Assembly (NCBI GenBank): GCA_944385025.1
Contig: CALWVQ010000070.1
Span: 1 to 34,902 of the forward strand
DNA from: an uncultured Eubacterium sp.
GTDB taxonomy: Bacteria; Bacillota; Clostridia; Oscillospirales; Acutalibacteraceae
DNA length: 34,902 nucleotides
Reading direction: 5' to 3'
Shown: positions 15,855 to 22,748 of the stretch, in pieces
How the letters are laid out: each line of letters opens with the position of its first letter
Numbering within the stretch: position 1 is the first letter of the stretch
The notes under the pieces: generated by a model
The model's input: only the letters and a program-made list of their open reading frames with translations
Database searches by the model: none
Told to the model about the DNA's origin: nothing
Program-made: the position numbers and the translations under genes

Positions 15855-16706
15855 ATGAAGAAATTTAAAAAGGCTCTTGCCGTAGTTCTTTCGGTAATGT
15901 TTGTTGCTCTTGCTTTTGCAGGATGCAGCTCTTCAGACAATGTTGCCGCTGAGATTACCGATGAAACAATGCTTGTGGCCTATACAGCGGAGAGTAAACC
16001 GTTTTTGTATAAGGACGAAAACGGCAAATTTACAGGCTTTGATGCTGAAATATTTGACAATATCTTTAAGTCAATCAAAAATGACTATAAAAACTATCAG
16101 TTTGTTCAGGTTGACGAAGACTACGAGGTTGGCGAGGATGTTGCTTATACTGACGACGATGGCAACGAGTACATTGCTTACGTAATGCTGGGCGGCGTTC
16201 AGACCAACAGCGGCAGCTTTAACGGTGATCATAGTTTTACAGATACTTTGATTGAAAACCGTGTTGTAACAGTTACTGCCTCTGACAGCAGTATCAAGAC
16301 AAATGCAGACCTTAACGGTAAAACGGTAGGCTCTGTGGGCGACTTAGCTTCACAGGCTCTTGACAAAAACGCATCCATTAAAAACGGTTTGAAGGCAGTT
16401 AAGACTTATGAAAACACTGCAGAGGCTTTAGCAGCATTAAGTGCAGGCGAGGTTGATGCAGTAGTGGTTGACGAGTTCAACTTTGAGGTTTCAGAAAATA
16501 AAGCGGATTTCACCGTTATAGACGGCGAACTTGATGTTATAAGTTACGTTTTTGCTACCAAGAAACATGACGAACTGGCTGCCAATATGAACGAGGCAGT
16601 ATATGAGCTTAAAAACTACGGTGATACAGATGAATTTATACCGATAGTTGAGAAATATTTCGGTTACGACGCATCTAACTTTACATATGTACCTGAATCA
16701 AACTAA
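15855..16706 (+). CDS. Amino-acid-type ABC transporter substrate-binding lipoprotein (SBP family 3), orphan
   Basis: A 283-aa periplasmic-binding-type protein tethered by a lipid. The signal peptide ends in a clear lipobox (FAGC, Cys23). The fold matches family 3 solute-binding proteins: early LVAYTAESKPFLYKDENGKFTGFDAEIFDNI, then LNGKTVGSVGDLASQ and ALAALSAGEVDAVVVDEF. An insert of about 20 residues, rich in Asp and Glu, follows the FVQVD strand. No permease or ATPase gene is adjacent, and the gene is bounded by its own promoter and terminator, so it works either with a transporter encoded elsewhere or as a stand-alone sensor. The ligand is not predictable. Confidence 0.88.
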   Translation: MKKFKKALAVVLSVMFVALAFAGCSSSDNVAAEITDETMLVAYTAESKPFLYKDENGKFTGFDAEIFDNIFKSIKNDYKNYQFVQVDEDYEVGEDVAYTDDDGNEYIAYVMLGGVQTNSGSFNGDHSFTDTLIENRVVTVTASDSSIKTNADLNGKTVGSVGDLASQALDKNASIKNGLKAVKTYENTAEALAALSAGEVDAVVVDEFNFEVSENKADFTVIDGELDVISYVFATKKHDELAANMNEAVYELKNYGDTDEFIPIVEKYFGYDASNFTYVPESN

Positions 16707-16735
16707 TTAAACTAAATAAATATGATTCAAAAACT

Positions 16736-16765
16736 AATCCCTGAGGTTTTCCTCAGGGATTTTTG
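16736..16765. terminator. Terminator of the binding-protein gene, convergent with the DUF308 gene
   Basis: AATCCCTGAGG (16736-16746), loop TTTT, CCTCAGGGATT (16751-16761), then T residues. On the minus strand AG precedes a T run, so it may act in both directions. Confidence 0.88.
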
Positions 16766-16771
16766 TTTTTG

Positions 16772-17359
16772 TTATTCTATATCTTCGCCGTCAATGTCTA
16801 TGTGGTCAACGCCTTTAAGGTTCACCGTTTTCAGCTTAAACATTTTTCGCACTTGAATAAACGTGATTAAATCAAGCATTGCGTAAATTATAAGGCTTAA
16901 ACCTAAAAGTCTTGTTAAAAGAATTGCACTGTCAAAGGGATTTACCAAAACGATAACGCCCAAAACAGTAACGCCGATACTCATAACAAGTGAAAATACC
17001 CAGCTTTTTAAGTTGTTTTTTCTTGCATCCAAAGAAGAGATAAAATCAACTATTCCGCTAATTGTAACAAAAAGTCCGAATATAAATATCACTGCGGAAA
17101 CTATGCTCTCATATTTTATGCACACTATTACTCCTGCAATAATGCACAGTACGCCCACTATGGCAAGAAGTGTAAATTTCAGCCGGGTAAAATAAGAAAT
17201 TAACGCTCCTATGCCAAGCAAAATCAAAGTTGCACCGAAAAGGATGCACACAAGCTGAACTGCTTGGTCAGGACGGGCAATTAAAATAATGCCTGTGATT
17301 AGTCCCGCTATCATAGTGATAACGGATAGGTTTTTAAGATGCACTAAAAATCCCTGCAT
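16772..17359 (-). CDS. DUF308/HdeD-like membrane protein
   Basis: A 195-aa integral membrane protein with about six hydrophobic segments in pairs, a pattern typical of DUF308 (HdeD-like) proteins, with repeated G-x-x-x-I motifs such as GLITGIILIARP and GVLCIIAGVIVCI. The C-terminus is cytoplasmic and charged (KGVDHIDIDGEDIE). E. coli HdeD is linked to acid stress, but function in Firmicutes is not established. It starts 8 nt downstream of dnaI with AGGTG as ribosome-binding site, so it is the third gene of the dnaD-dnaI transcript. Confidence 0.8.
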   Translation of the reverse strand: MQGFLVHLKNLSVITMIAGLITGIILIARPDQAVQLVCILFGATLILLGIGALISYFTRLKFTLLAIVGVLCIIAGVIVCIKYESIVSAVIFIFGLFVTISGIVDFISSLDARKNNLKSWVFSLVMSIGVTVLGVIVLVNPFDSAILLTRLLGLSLIIYAMLDLITFIQVRKMFKLKTVNLKGVDHIDIDGEDIE

Positions 17360-17367
17360 AACAACAC

Positions 17368-18327
17368 CTACTTAATATATCTGATATTGTTGCCTTCCAA
17401 AGTAAGACTGCTGTATTCCCCTGTAATACGTGAGAAAATACGCTGGTCATACTTATCCTCCAACTCATCAAGAGTAAAGTTTGAGGAGATGATGGTAGGC
17501 AGTTTTGAAAGCAGTCTTGAATTAATGATATTGTAGAGAATGGCAATACGTGACTGGTTTAAAACCTCTGTTCCCAAATCGTCTATAATCAGCAAATCAC
17601 AGTTTAAAACTGCTCTTTTATTATATTGTGTTTCTTTTTTCTCGTTAAATTCCTCTGATTGCAGGTCGCTGATAATATTCTGCGAATTTCCGAAAATAAC
17701 ACTGTAGCCTCTGTTAATAACAACATTGGCAATGGCGAGGGAAAGATGAGTTTTTCCCACTCCTACGCCGCCCAAAAGCAGCAGGCTTTTTGATGACGGT
17801 GTAAAATTGGTTGCATAACTTCTGCAGCTTTGCAGGATTTTTTCTGCCTTTTCATAAGCCTTGTCAGGATAAAATCTTTCGTCCACAATAAAGCTTTCAA
17901 AGGTGCAGTCATTTACGGGAGCAATTTTTGCTAAATCAGCCCTTTCAATGTCCCTTAATATTTTTGTGTGGCAGTTTTTGCAAATTCTGTTTTGTATAAA
18001 TCCTGTGTCGTTACAGTAAGGGCAGGTATAAGGCACTTCCAAGTCCTTGTCGCTGTATCCTTTTGCTTTAAGCGCCGCAGTTTTTTCTTGGCGCAGCTTG
18101 TCGCTTTTCTCGCGAAGCTTTTTTACCTGTTCCTCTTTATTGCCTTCATAAAGGAACAGTTTTGATATTTCAAGTCCTACCCTTGACAGCTTTCGCTGTA
18201 TTTCTTCAAGTTCAGGTACTTCCTTGCTTATTTTTTCAAAATTTTTCTGTGCTTTTATGTTTGCCGCTTCGCGACGCCTGTCCAGCACGTCAACTGCACG
18301 TCGGTATACGTCCTGTGAATAAGCCAA
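17368..18327 (-). CDS. dnaI: Replicative helicase loader, DnaI/DnaC-type AAA+ ATPase
   Basis: A 319-aa ATPase that loads the replicative helicase onto DNA. It has an N-terminal coiled-coil-like region (about 10-90), a four-cysteine zinc site CPYC...CKNC (Cys102, 105, 116, 119), Walker A GGVGVGKT (186-193), Walker B LLIIDDLG (245-252) and a C-terminal arginine-containing segment (YDQRIFSRI). The start is TTG at 18327, preceded by GGAGGTG; that site overlaps the stop of the DnaD gene. Gene order dnaD-dnaI matches the Firmicute primosome arrangement. Confidence 0.92.
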   Translation of the reverse strand: MAYSQDVYRRAVDVLDRRREAANIKAQKNFEKISKEVPELEEIQRKLSRVGLEISKLFLYEGNKEEQVKKLREKSDKLRQEKTAALKAKGYSDKDLEVPYTCPYCNDTGFIQNRICKNCHTKILRDIERADLAKIAPVNDCTFESFIVDERFYPDKAYEKAEKILQSCRSYATNFTPSSKSLLLLGGVGVGKTHLSLAIANVVINRGYSVIFGNSQNIISDLQSEEFNEKKETQYNKRAVLNCDLLIIDDLGTEVLNQSRIAILYNIINSRLLSKLPTIISSNFTLDELEDKYDQRIFSRITGEYSSLTLEGNNIRYIK

Positions 18328-18338
18328 ATTTACACCTC

Positions 18339-19331
18339 CTAAATATCAGTATTCTCCATAGCTCTCTTTTTGATTTCTTCAATATCGTAAGTGGGTTTTC
18401 TTTTGAGCTTTGAGGAGGATTTTCCACGTCCCTCAAGCTTTTGCGCCAAATCCTCAAGATAATCTTCAAGCTGTTTAGGATTTGAAATATTGTATTTTTT
18501 CCATCTTTTTAAAATGGAATTCATATATGCAAGAGTGGGTACGGTTACGGACATATCTTCGTTTTCAATATCCTTTTTCATCGTTTCAAAGGCGATGGTA
18601 ATCATAGTTGTGTCAAAGTCCTTAAACCACTGTAAAATCATATCCTCCTGCTTTTGCGTTTTTGCAGTAAGACCTGTAATAGCCTTGATTTCATTTTTGT
18701 ATCTGGCACTCTTTTCAATCTCCGCCAGCTTTATTTCAGCGTCGGCGATTGTGGCTATTCCGTCGTTTGCCCAGTTTGCCGCCATTTTAAGCAGATAGGC
18801 GTTGCCTATTGTTTTACCCCTTTTTCTTTCACTGAAATAAAAGTGAATGAGCATTAGAATTACTTCGGGGCATAAGCCGTAAAAATTAACCATATTTATA
18901 ACGGCAGATTTTTCGTCGTTGCTTAAACTTCTGCCCTTTATCTGCTCTGCTTCGTTTAAAAGCATAGCGTTTTGAGGGTCCTGCCTTGTGAATTCCACAA
19001 TATCTCTGGGTGAGAGTTTGGGTGCATCAGGCGCCTGTTTTACAACTTTTACTTTTTCCGCTTTTTCAGGCTGTGCAGGAAGTTGGTTATTGCAGGCGAT
19101 TACGCCTTCCAGTACCCAAAATTCCAAAATTTCGTCCGCTTGTTTCTCGTCAACTCCAAGGACGCTTGAAACCGCCTTTGTATCCGCCTTTCCTCCGTGG
19201 CGTAAAATAAAAAGGAGAGCTTTTATCTGTTTTTCTGTGGCAAAATTAAAATACTTGTCCACCAAATCAACGGGAATGTTAAAAATTCCGTTTTGCCACA
19301 CGTCGCCGAAGGGTGAAACAACATAATCCAT
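18339..19331 (-). CDS. DnaD-domain primosome protein
   Basis: A 330-aa protein with an N-terminal winged-helix-like region (about 1-80, FNIPVDLVDKYFNFATEKQIKALLF), a proline/lysine linker, and two DnaD-like (DDBH2) helical segments: one around LLNEAEQIKGRSLSNDEKSAVI and a second around VLEWF-like ILQWFKDFDTTMITIAFE. DnaD/DnaB proteins take part in replication initiation and restart by remodelling DNA and helping the helicase loader. I chose the ATG at 19331, with AAGGAG upstream. It is upstream of dnaI, 11 nt apart, as expected. It could correspond to DnaD or DnaB of Bacillus. Confidence 0.9.
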   Translation of the reverse strand: MDYVVSPFGDVWQNGIFNIPVDLVDKYFNFATEKQIKALLFILRHGGKADTKAVSSVLGVDEKQADEILEFWVLEGVIACNNQLPAQPEKAEKVKVVKQAPDAPKLSPRDIVEFTRQDPQNAMLLNEAEQIKGRSLSNDEKSAVINMVNFYGLCPEVILMLIHFYFSERKRGKTIGNAYLLKMAANWANDGIATIADAEIKLAEIEKSARYKNEIKAITGLTAKTQKQEDMILQWFKDFDTTMITIAFETMKKDIENEDMSVTVPTLAYMNSILKRWKKYNISNPKQLEDYLEDLAQKLEGRGKSSSKLKRKPTYDIEEIKKRAMENTDI

Positions 19332-19361
19332 AAACTCTCTCCTTTCAATCATTGTGTGTTT

Positions 19362-19390
19362 ATTTTAACAAAAAACACGGCATATGTAAA
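19362..19390 (-). promoter_or_regulatory. Probable promoter of dnaD-dnaI-DUF308
   Basis: Minus strand: TTTACA (19390-19385), 17-bp spacer, TAAAAT (19367-19362). Confidence 0.5.
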
Positions 19391-19418
19391 CCTGATAAAA
19401 ACAAATTTTCAAAAACTA

Positions 19419-19447
19419 TTGACAAAAACTTAATCCCTGTGTATAAT
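19419..19447 (+). promoter_or_regulatory. Consensus promoter of tRNA-Gly
   Basis: TTGACA (19419-19424), 17-bp spacer, TATAAT (19442-19447), an exact consensus match 13 bp before the mature tRNA. Confidence 0.9.
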
Positions 19448-19460
19448 TACTCTTGCATTT

Positions 19461-19536
19461 GCGGATGTAGCTCACCCGGTAGAGCGCAACCTTGCCAAGG
19501 TTGAGGTAGCGAGTTCGAGCCTCGTCATCCGCTCCA
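19461..19536 (+). tRNA. tRNA-Gly(GCC)
   Basis: A 76-nt cloverleaf including an encoded CCA. Acceptor GCGGATG pairs with CATCCGC; anticodon stem CAACC/GGTTG encloses loop TTGCCAA, anticodon GCC; the T arm contains GTTCGAGCC. Reads glycine codons GGC and GGU. Confidence 0.97.
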
Positions 19537-19544
19537 TTTAAGAG

Positions 19545-19572
19545 GACTGCTGATTACAGCAGTCTTATTTTT
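19545..19572 (+). terminator. Terminator of tRNA-Gly
   Basis: GACTGCTG (19545-19552), loop ATTA, CAGCAGTC (19557-19564), followed by TTATTTTTTT. Confidence 0.85.
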
Positions 19573-19666
19573 TTGACTATAAATAGTAATTTTTGACACA
19601 TGATACACTATATGTAGAACGATGCCTTTAAAAAGTAAAGAATTATTTACATTTAGTATGCATATA

Positions 19667-19695
19667 TTGATTATGTAGTTTTGTTGTGTTAGAAT
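19667..19695 (+). promoter_or_regulatory. Probable promoter of the 529-aa membrane-anchored gene
   Basis: TTGATT (19667-19672), 17-bp spacer, TAGAAT (19690-19695). Transcription would start near 19702. Confidence 0.55.
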
Positions 19696-19732
19696 AGAAA
19701 ATTAGCAGGGTATGTTGAAAAGAGGTGAGCCT

Positions 19733-21322
19733 TTGAGTAAGCGCAGATATAATTATTTTGACGATGAACCCGAAGTGCTTGAAAAAAAGGAAAAAGTATT
19801 TTCCCTGTCAAATGCCAAAAGAATAAAAGAAAACGCCAAGATAACTTTTGAGGAGCTTGCTCACGGCGAGGTTCTTAAAGACATACGTGAAATCAGGGAG
19901 ATGCCCAACCTTCAGGTCTTGGTGTTAAAACTGACTGCGGTAGTGCTGTTTTTTGTAATGGTGATTGTTTTTATAATCGCTTTCAGCCATTCTATCAGCT
20001 CCCAAAACAATAAAAACCACCAGTTTTACGTAGATGCAGGAAAGGTTTGCACAGACTATATAACCCGTTACGGTTCGGTAAAGTGGGATAATCTTGACAG
20101 CGAAACCTACGGCGAAGATATGGCAAGGATGACGGGGCTTTGCTATGCAAGGCAGATGGATTTTGACAACGACGGAAGCGACGAACTTTTGCTTTGCTAC
20201 AACAATAAAAATGTTTATACACTTGAGGTGTGGGGTTATCACCGAAAGGAGTTTGTAAAGCTTTACGGTGAGCCGGCCAACAGTACAAAGGATAAAACAG
20301 ACGGCTGCTGGATAGGTCTTTTCAGAAAAAATAACAAATATTATATTTGTAAATCCAATCAGGACACACCTGAAAAAGTTGATTTGTACGGTTTAAGAGG
20401 CAGCAAGTTTAAAAAAGACGACAGCTGCGACTATGACTATAAAAATAATATTTATTCTTTTGACGGCGAAATAAATGCCAGCGATTTTGAAACTATTAAG
20501 CTGTCAGTAATTAAAACATCAAAGGCTGAAGATATATTGAATACAGTAACTGATAATATCGACAGCTTTTCTACCGTTTCAGTTTCAGCAATAGAAATGC
20601 ATAAAAGCGACGAACAGCTTATGGCAGACGCATATTTTGATATTGCTGAAAAAAGAATGGAGCGATACGGTCAGGGAGCAGTAGAGGAAAAAGACGGCTC
20701 AAAATATATTGACGGCGTGGGTGTAGTAAGGCTTGTCGATTTCAATAACGACGGAACAGATGAGCTTTTGCTGGGATACCGAAAGCAGATAAAACAGAGT
20801 GCCACAAATGCCTATAACGGCGAATTTATCATTGTTGAGGAGCCTACCTATTGCATTGAGGTTTACGGCTGGAACGGCGCTATTGCCAAAAAGCTTTTCA
20901 GCAGAGATTATGTTTCAAACTATTTGCAGGATACGGATGTAAACTATATTATGCTAAAAAATGACGGCGATATGGTGGATATTTGTATTAACAACTATAC
21001 TTATGAAACCAGTTATACCTATTCTGCGTCATCAAAGATTTTTCAGCTTAAAGACAATGCTTTTGAGCAGATATACGACGTAAGGCTTACTGATGATTAC
21101 GGTTACAGGAACTACTATATAGACGGCGATTATGCTTACAGAAGAGAGTTTGAAAAACAGGGTTACAGCGTGCCTAAATTTATGGACGACGGCGCAAAGG
21201 CTGACGAAAGCGTTTATACCTTGATTTATCTCTCCGGCGAAAAGTCGGACACATATGAAACTACCGTAAACCAGTCGGTAGAGGTTTTGCAGACTCTTAA
21301 TAAAAACTATGTTCCCAATTAA
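19733..21322 (+). CDS. Membrane-anchored protein with two Ca-loop-like (FG-GAP/EF-hand-like) repeats, unknown function
   Basis: A 529-aa protein. A charged cytoplasmic N-terminus of about 65 residues precedes one membrane segment (about 67-88) and a large exterior domain. That domain holds two related halves, each with an acidic loop followed by ELLL: DFDNDGSDELLL (from 143) and DFNNDGTDELLL (from 336), 193 residues apart and each preceded by a YG-containing helix (ITRYG, MERYG). Such D-x-[DN]-x-DG loops bind calcium in EF-hand, dockerin and FG-GAP proteins. I do not recognise the family. The TTG start at 19733 has AGAGGTGA well placed; an ATG at 19712 would lack a usable site. Confidence 0.75.
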   Translation: MSKRRYNYFDDEPEVLEKKEKVFSLSNAKRIKENAKITFEELAHGEVLKDIREIREMPNLQVLVLKLTAVVLFFVMVIVFIIAFSHSISSQNNKNHQFYVDAGKVCTDYITRYGSVKWDNLDSETYGEDMARMTGLCYARQMDFDNDGSDELLLCYNNKNVYTLEVWGYHRKEFVKLYGEPANSTKDKTDGCWIGLFRKNNKYYICKSNQDTPEKVDLYGLRGSKFKKDDSCDYDYKNNIYSFDGEINASDFETIKLSVIKTSKAEDILNTVTDNIDSFSTVSVSAIEMHKSDEQLMADAYFDIAEKRMERYGQGAVEEKDGSKYIDGVGVVRLVDFNNDGTDELLLGYRKQIKQSATNAYNGEFIIVEEPTYCIEVYGWNGAIAKKLFSRDYVSNYLQDTDVNYIMLKNDGDMVDICINNYTYETSYTYSASSKIFQLKDNAFEQIYDVRLTDDYGYRNYYIDGDYAYRREFEKQGYSVPKFMDDGAKADESVYTLIYLSGEKSDTYETTVNQSVEVLQTLNKNYVPN

Positions 21323-21329
21323 CACAAAA

Positions 21330-21366
21330 AAGGAGTTATCTCAAACGAGATAACTCCTTAATTTTT
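21330..21366. terminator. Bidirectional terminator between the 529-aa gene and thiT
   Basis: AAGGAGTTATCTC (21330-21342), loop AAAC, GAGATAACTCCTT (21347-21359). T runs follow on both strands. Confidence 0.9.
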
Positions 21367-21375
21367 TGATTTATC

Positions 21376-21969
21376 TTATGCCTTTTTCTTTTTAAGATCA
21401 ACCTTGTTAAAGTCAAGAACAAGGCTTAAAAGCACAACGCCGATAATGGAAATAACCGCTTCGGCGCCCATATATGAGCCGTTGTAGCCAAGGCTGTAAG
21501 CCCAAACAGACTTCCAACCGTCTGCATATTCGCCCCAAATAGTAACGCCTGAAATAAAGTGGCAGATAAAACGAAGCAAAGATGCAACAAATGCGCCTAA
21601 ACCAAGGGCAACTGTTTGATTTTTAACAGCCTTTTTAAACATTGCACCGCCGAGACCGAGGCACATAAATGCAACAACGTAATCTGCTAAAATCAAAATA
21701 AGATATGACACGATACCTTTTACATAGGCAAAGTTGCCCAAGCCTTGAAGAAGCATTGAAAGAATACCGTAGATGATACCTGTTAATATACCCCATTTCA
21801 TACCGTATCTGTAACCGATAATGATGATAGGCACCTGACTGAACAGAGTGATAGAACCGCCCATTGGCAATGTGTAAATTGTTATGTATGAAAGTCCTAT
21901 TGCAAGGGCAATCATAACAGCGGTTTCAGTTAAGCGTCTTGTATTTTTGATTGATGATTGTTCTACCAT
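21376..21969 (-). CDS. thiT: Thiamine-specific S-component of an ECF transporter
   Basis: A 197-aa integral membrane protein with about six hydrophobic segments. It binds thiamine and needs an ECF energising module (EcfA, A', T), which is not in this window. The substrate-site signature is strong: HFISG (His137), TIW (Trp145), AYS (Tyr158) and YNG (Asn163). Their spacing (+8, +21, +26) matches His125, Trp133, Tyr146 and Asn151 of the Lactococcus lactis protein as I recall them. AAAGGAG precedes the ATG. A TPP riboswitch lies upstream, which confirms thiamine rather than another vitamin. Confidence 0.94.
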   Translation of the reverse strand: MVEQSSIKNTRRLTETAVMIALAIGLSYITIYTLPMGGSITLFSQVPIIIIGYRYGMKWGILTGIIYGILSMLLQGLGNFAYVKGIVSYLILILADYVVAFMCLGLGGAMFKKAVKNQTVALGLGAFVASLLRFICHFISGVTIWGEYADGWKSVWAYSLGYNGSYMGAEAVISIIGVVLLSLVLDFNKVDLKKKKA

Positions 21970-22002
21970 AGTTCTTCTCCTTTCATAATATTCTCAACAA
22001 GC

Positions 22003-22035
22003 CAAAAGAAAAGCACCCCTGTTATACAGGAGTGC
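22003..22035 (-). terminator. Riboswitch-controlled terminator upstream of thiT
   Basis: Minus strand: GCACTCCTG (22035-22027), loop TATAA, CAGGGGTGC (22021-22013), then TTTTCTTTT (22012-22004). One G-U pair. It is the expression platform of the TPP switch. Confidence 0.88.
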
Positions 22036-22040
22036 ATAAA

Positions 22041-22122
22041 TATCATATCTCGTCTTACCGTCCATACTAATGCTCGGCTCGAAGGGTATAATCTCAGCCT
22101 GCTTCTGCAAGCACCCCTGACT
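22041..22122 (-). promoter_or_regulatory. TPP (thi-box) riboswitch aptamer
   Basis: Minus strand, 5' to 3': P2 strand GGGGTGC (22117-22111), a P3 stem-loop (about 22111-22098), the invariant CTGAGA (22097-22092), and P2 3' strand TACCC (22088-22084). These are diagnostic of the TPP pyrimidine-sensing half. The pyrophosphate-sensing half (P4/P5) is divergent: where consensus has GAACCTGAT...AATGCCAGCG, this has GAGCCGAG, a TTAGTA loop closed by CA/TG, and GACGG. It can still form CCG/CGG and CA/TG pairs. With thiT downstream the assignment is firm; the exact 3' boundary is not. Confidence 0.85.
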
Positions 22123-22137
22123 TATTAAGTTAGGCTT

Positions 22138-22166
22138 ATTATAATACCTGTTAAATTTTTTGTCAA
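22138..22166 (-). promoter_or_regulatory. Consensus promoter of the thiT transcript
   Basis: Minus strand: TTGACA (22166-22161), 17-bp spacer, TATAAT (22143-22138). Its -35 shares bases with the divergent promoter at 22160-22188. Confidence 0.9.
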
Positions 22167-22188
22167 TACAGAAGAATTGTGTTATGAT
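22160..22188 (+). promoter_or_regulatory. Promoter of the 107-aa lipoprotein gene, overlapping the thiT -35
   Basis: TTGTCA (22160-22165), 17-bp spacer, TATGAT (22183-22188). Confidence 0.65.
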
Positions 22189-22214
22189 GAATATGCAGAA
22201 AGGAGTTGCTTGCT

Positions 22215-22538
22215 ATGACTAAAAAAATAATTTCTGTATTTTTATCAGCCGTGTTAATGTTTTGTTTTGCAGGCTGTAATGCCCATATAGGAGCAAAAAC
22301 GGTTGATGTAAAAATCACTGAAATTCACGAAACCTATATGATTGTTGCTGACATAGACGAAGATAATAAAACAAACTCAGAAAGAGTTTACAGTATAGAA
22401 AACAGTGATTTTGATTCCGGCACTGAAAATTTCAAAACGGGGGATAAGTTAAAAATTACTTACAAGGGAAATCTTTTAGAAACTTATCCCTTAAGATTTG
22501 AAGAGATAATAAGCATTGAACCCTTTGAAGAAAACTGA
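22215..22538 (+). CDS. Small lipoprotein, 107 aa, possibly OB-fold-like
   Basis: The signal peptide ends in a lipobox FAGC, so the mature protein of about 85 residues is tethered outside the membrane. The mature part is beta-rich with a pattern (VDVKITEIHETYMIVADI...FKTGDKLKITYKG) like small OB-type domains such as DUF3221, but I cannot confirm the family. The ATG at 22215 has AAAGGAG 9 nt upstream; an in-frame TTG at 22206 is too close to the site. Its promoter overlaps that of thiT on the other strand. Confidence 0.75.
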   Translation: MTKKIISVFLSAVLMFCFAGCNAHIGAKTVDVKITEIHETYMIVADIDEDNKTNSERVYSIENSDFDSGTENFKTGDKLKITYKGNLLETYPLRFEEIISIEPFEEN

Positions 22539-22557
22539 ACGAAATAAAGTAACTAAA

Positions 22558-22586
22558 AATAGCCTGACTGTATTAGTCAGGCTATT
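22558..22586 (-). terminator. Terminator of tRNA-Arg, also after the lipoprotein gene
   Basis: AATAGCCTGACT (22558-22569), loop of 5, AGTCAGGCTATT (22575-22586). The T run is only on the minus side (TATTTTTAG), so it mainly ends the tRNA-Arg transcript. Confidence 0.85.
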
Positions 22587-22587
22587 G

Positions 22588-22664
22588 TGGCGTCCTCGGC
22601 GGGATTCGAACCCACGGCCTTTCGCTTAGGAGGCGAACGCTCTATCCTGCTGAGCTACGAAGAC
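22588..22664 (-). tRNA. tRNA-Arg(CCT)
   Basis: A 77-nt cloverleaf with encoded CCA. Acceptor GTCTTCG pairs with CGAGGAC (one G-U); anticodon stem TTCGC/GCGAA with loop CTCCTAA gives anticodon CCT, reading AGG; T-arm GGTTCGAATCC is canonical. Confidence 0.96.
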
Positions 22665-22677
22665 ATATACCTTTGCT

Positions 22678-22706
22678 ATTATAATAAATACGCTATCTTT
22701 TGTCAA
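22678..22706 (-). promoter_or_regulatory. Consensus promoter of tRNA-Arg
   Basis: Minus strand: TTGACA (22706-22701), 17-bp spacer, TATAAT (22683-22678). Confidence 0.9.
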
Positions 22707-22742
22707 ACAAAAACAGTACGGAAATTAATCCGTACTGTTTTT
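22706..22742 (-). terminator. Terminator of the carrier-LRR transcript
   Basis: AAACAGTACGGA (22711-22722), loop AATTAA, TCCGTACTGTTT (22729-22740), followed on the minus strand by TT and G, then directly by the tRNA-Arg -35. Confidence 0.88.
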
Positions 22743-22748
22743 TTATTT

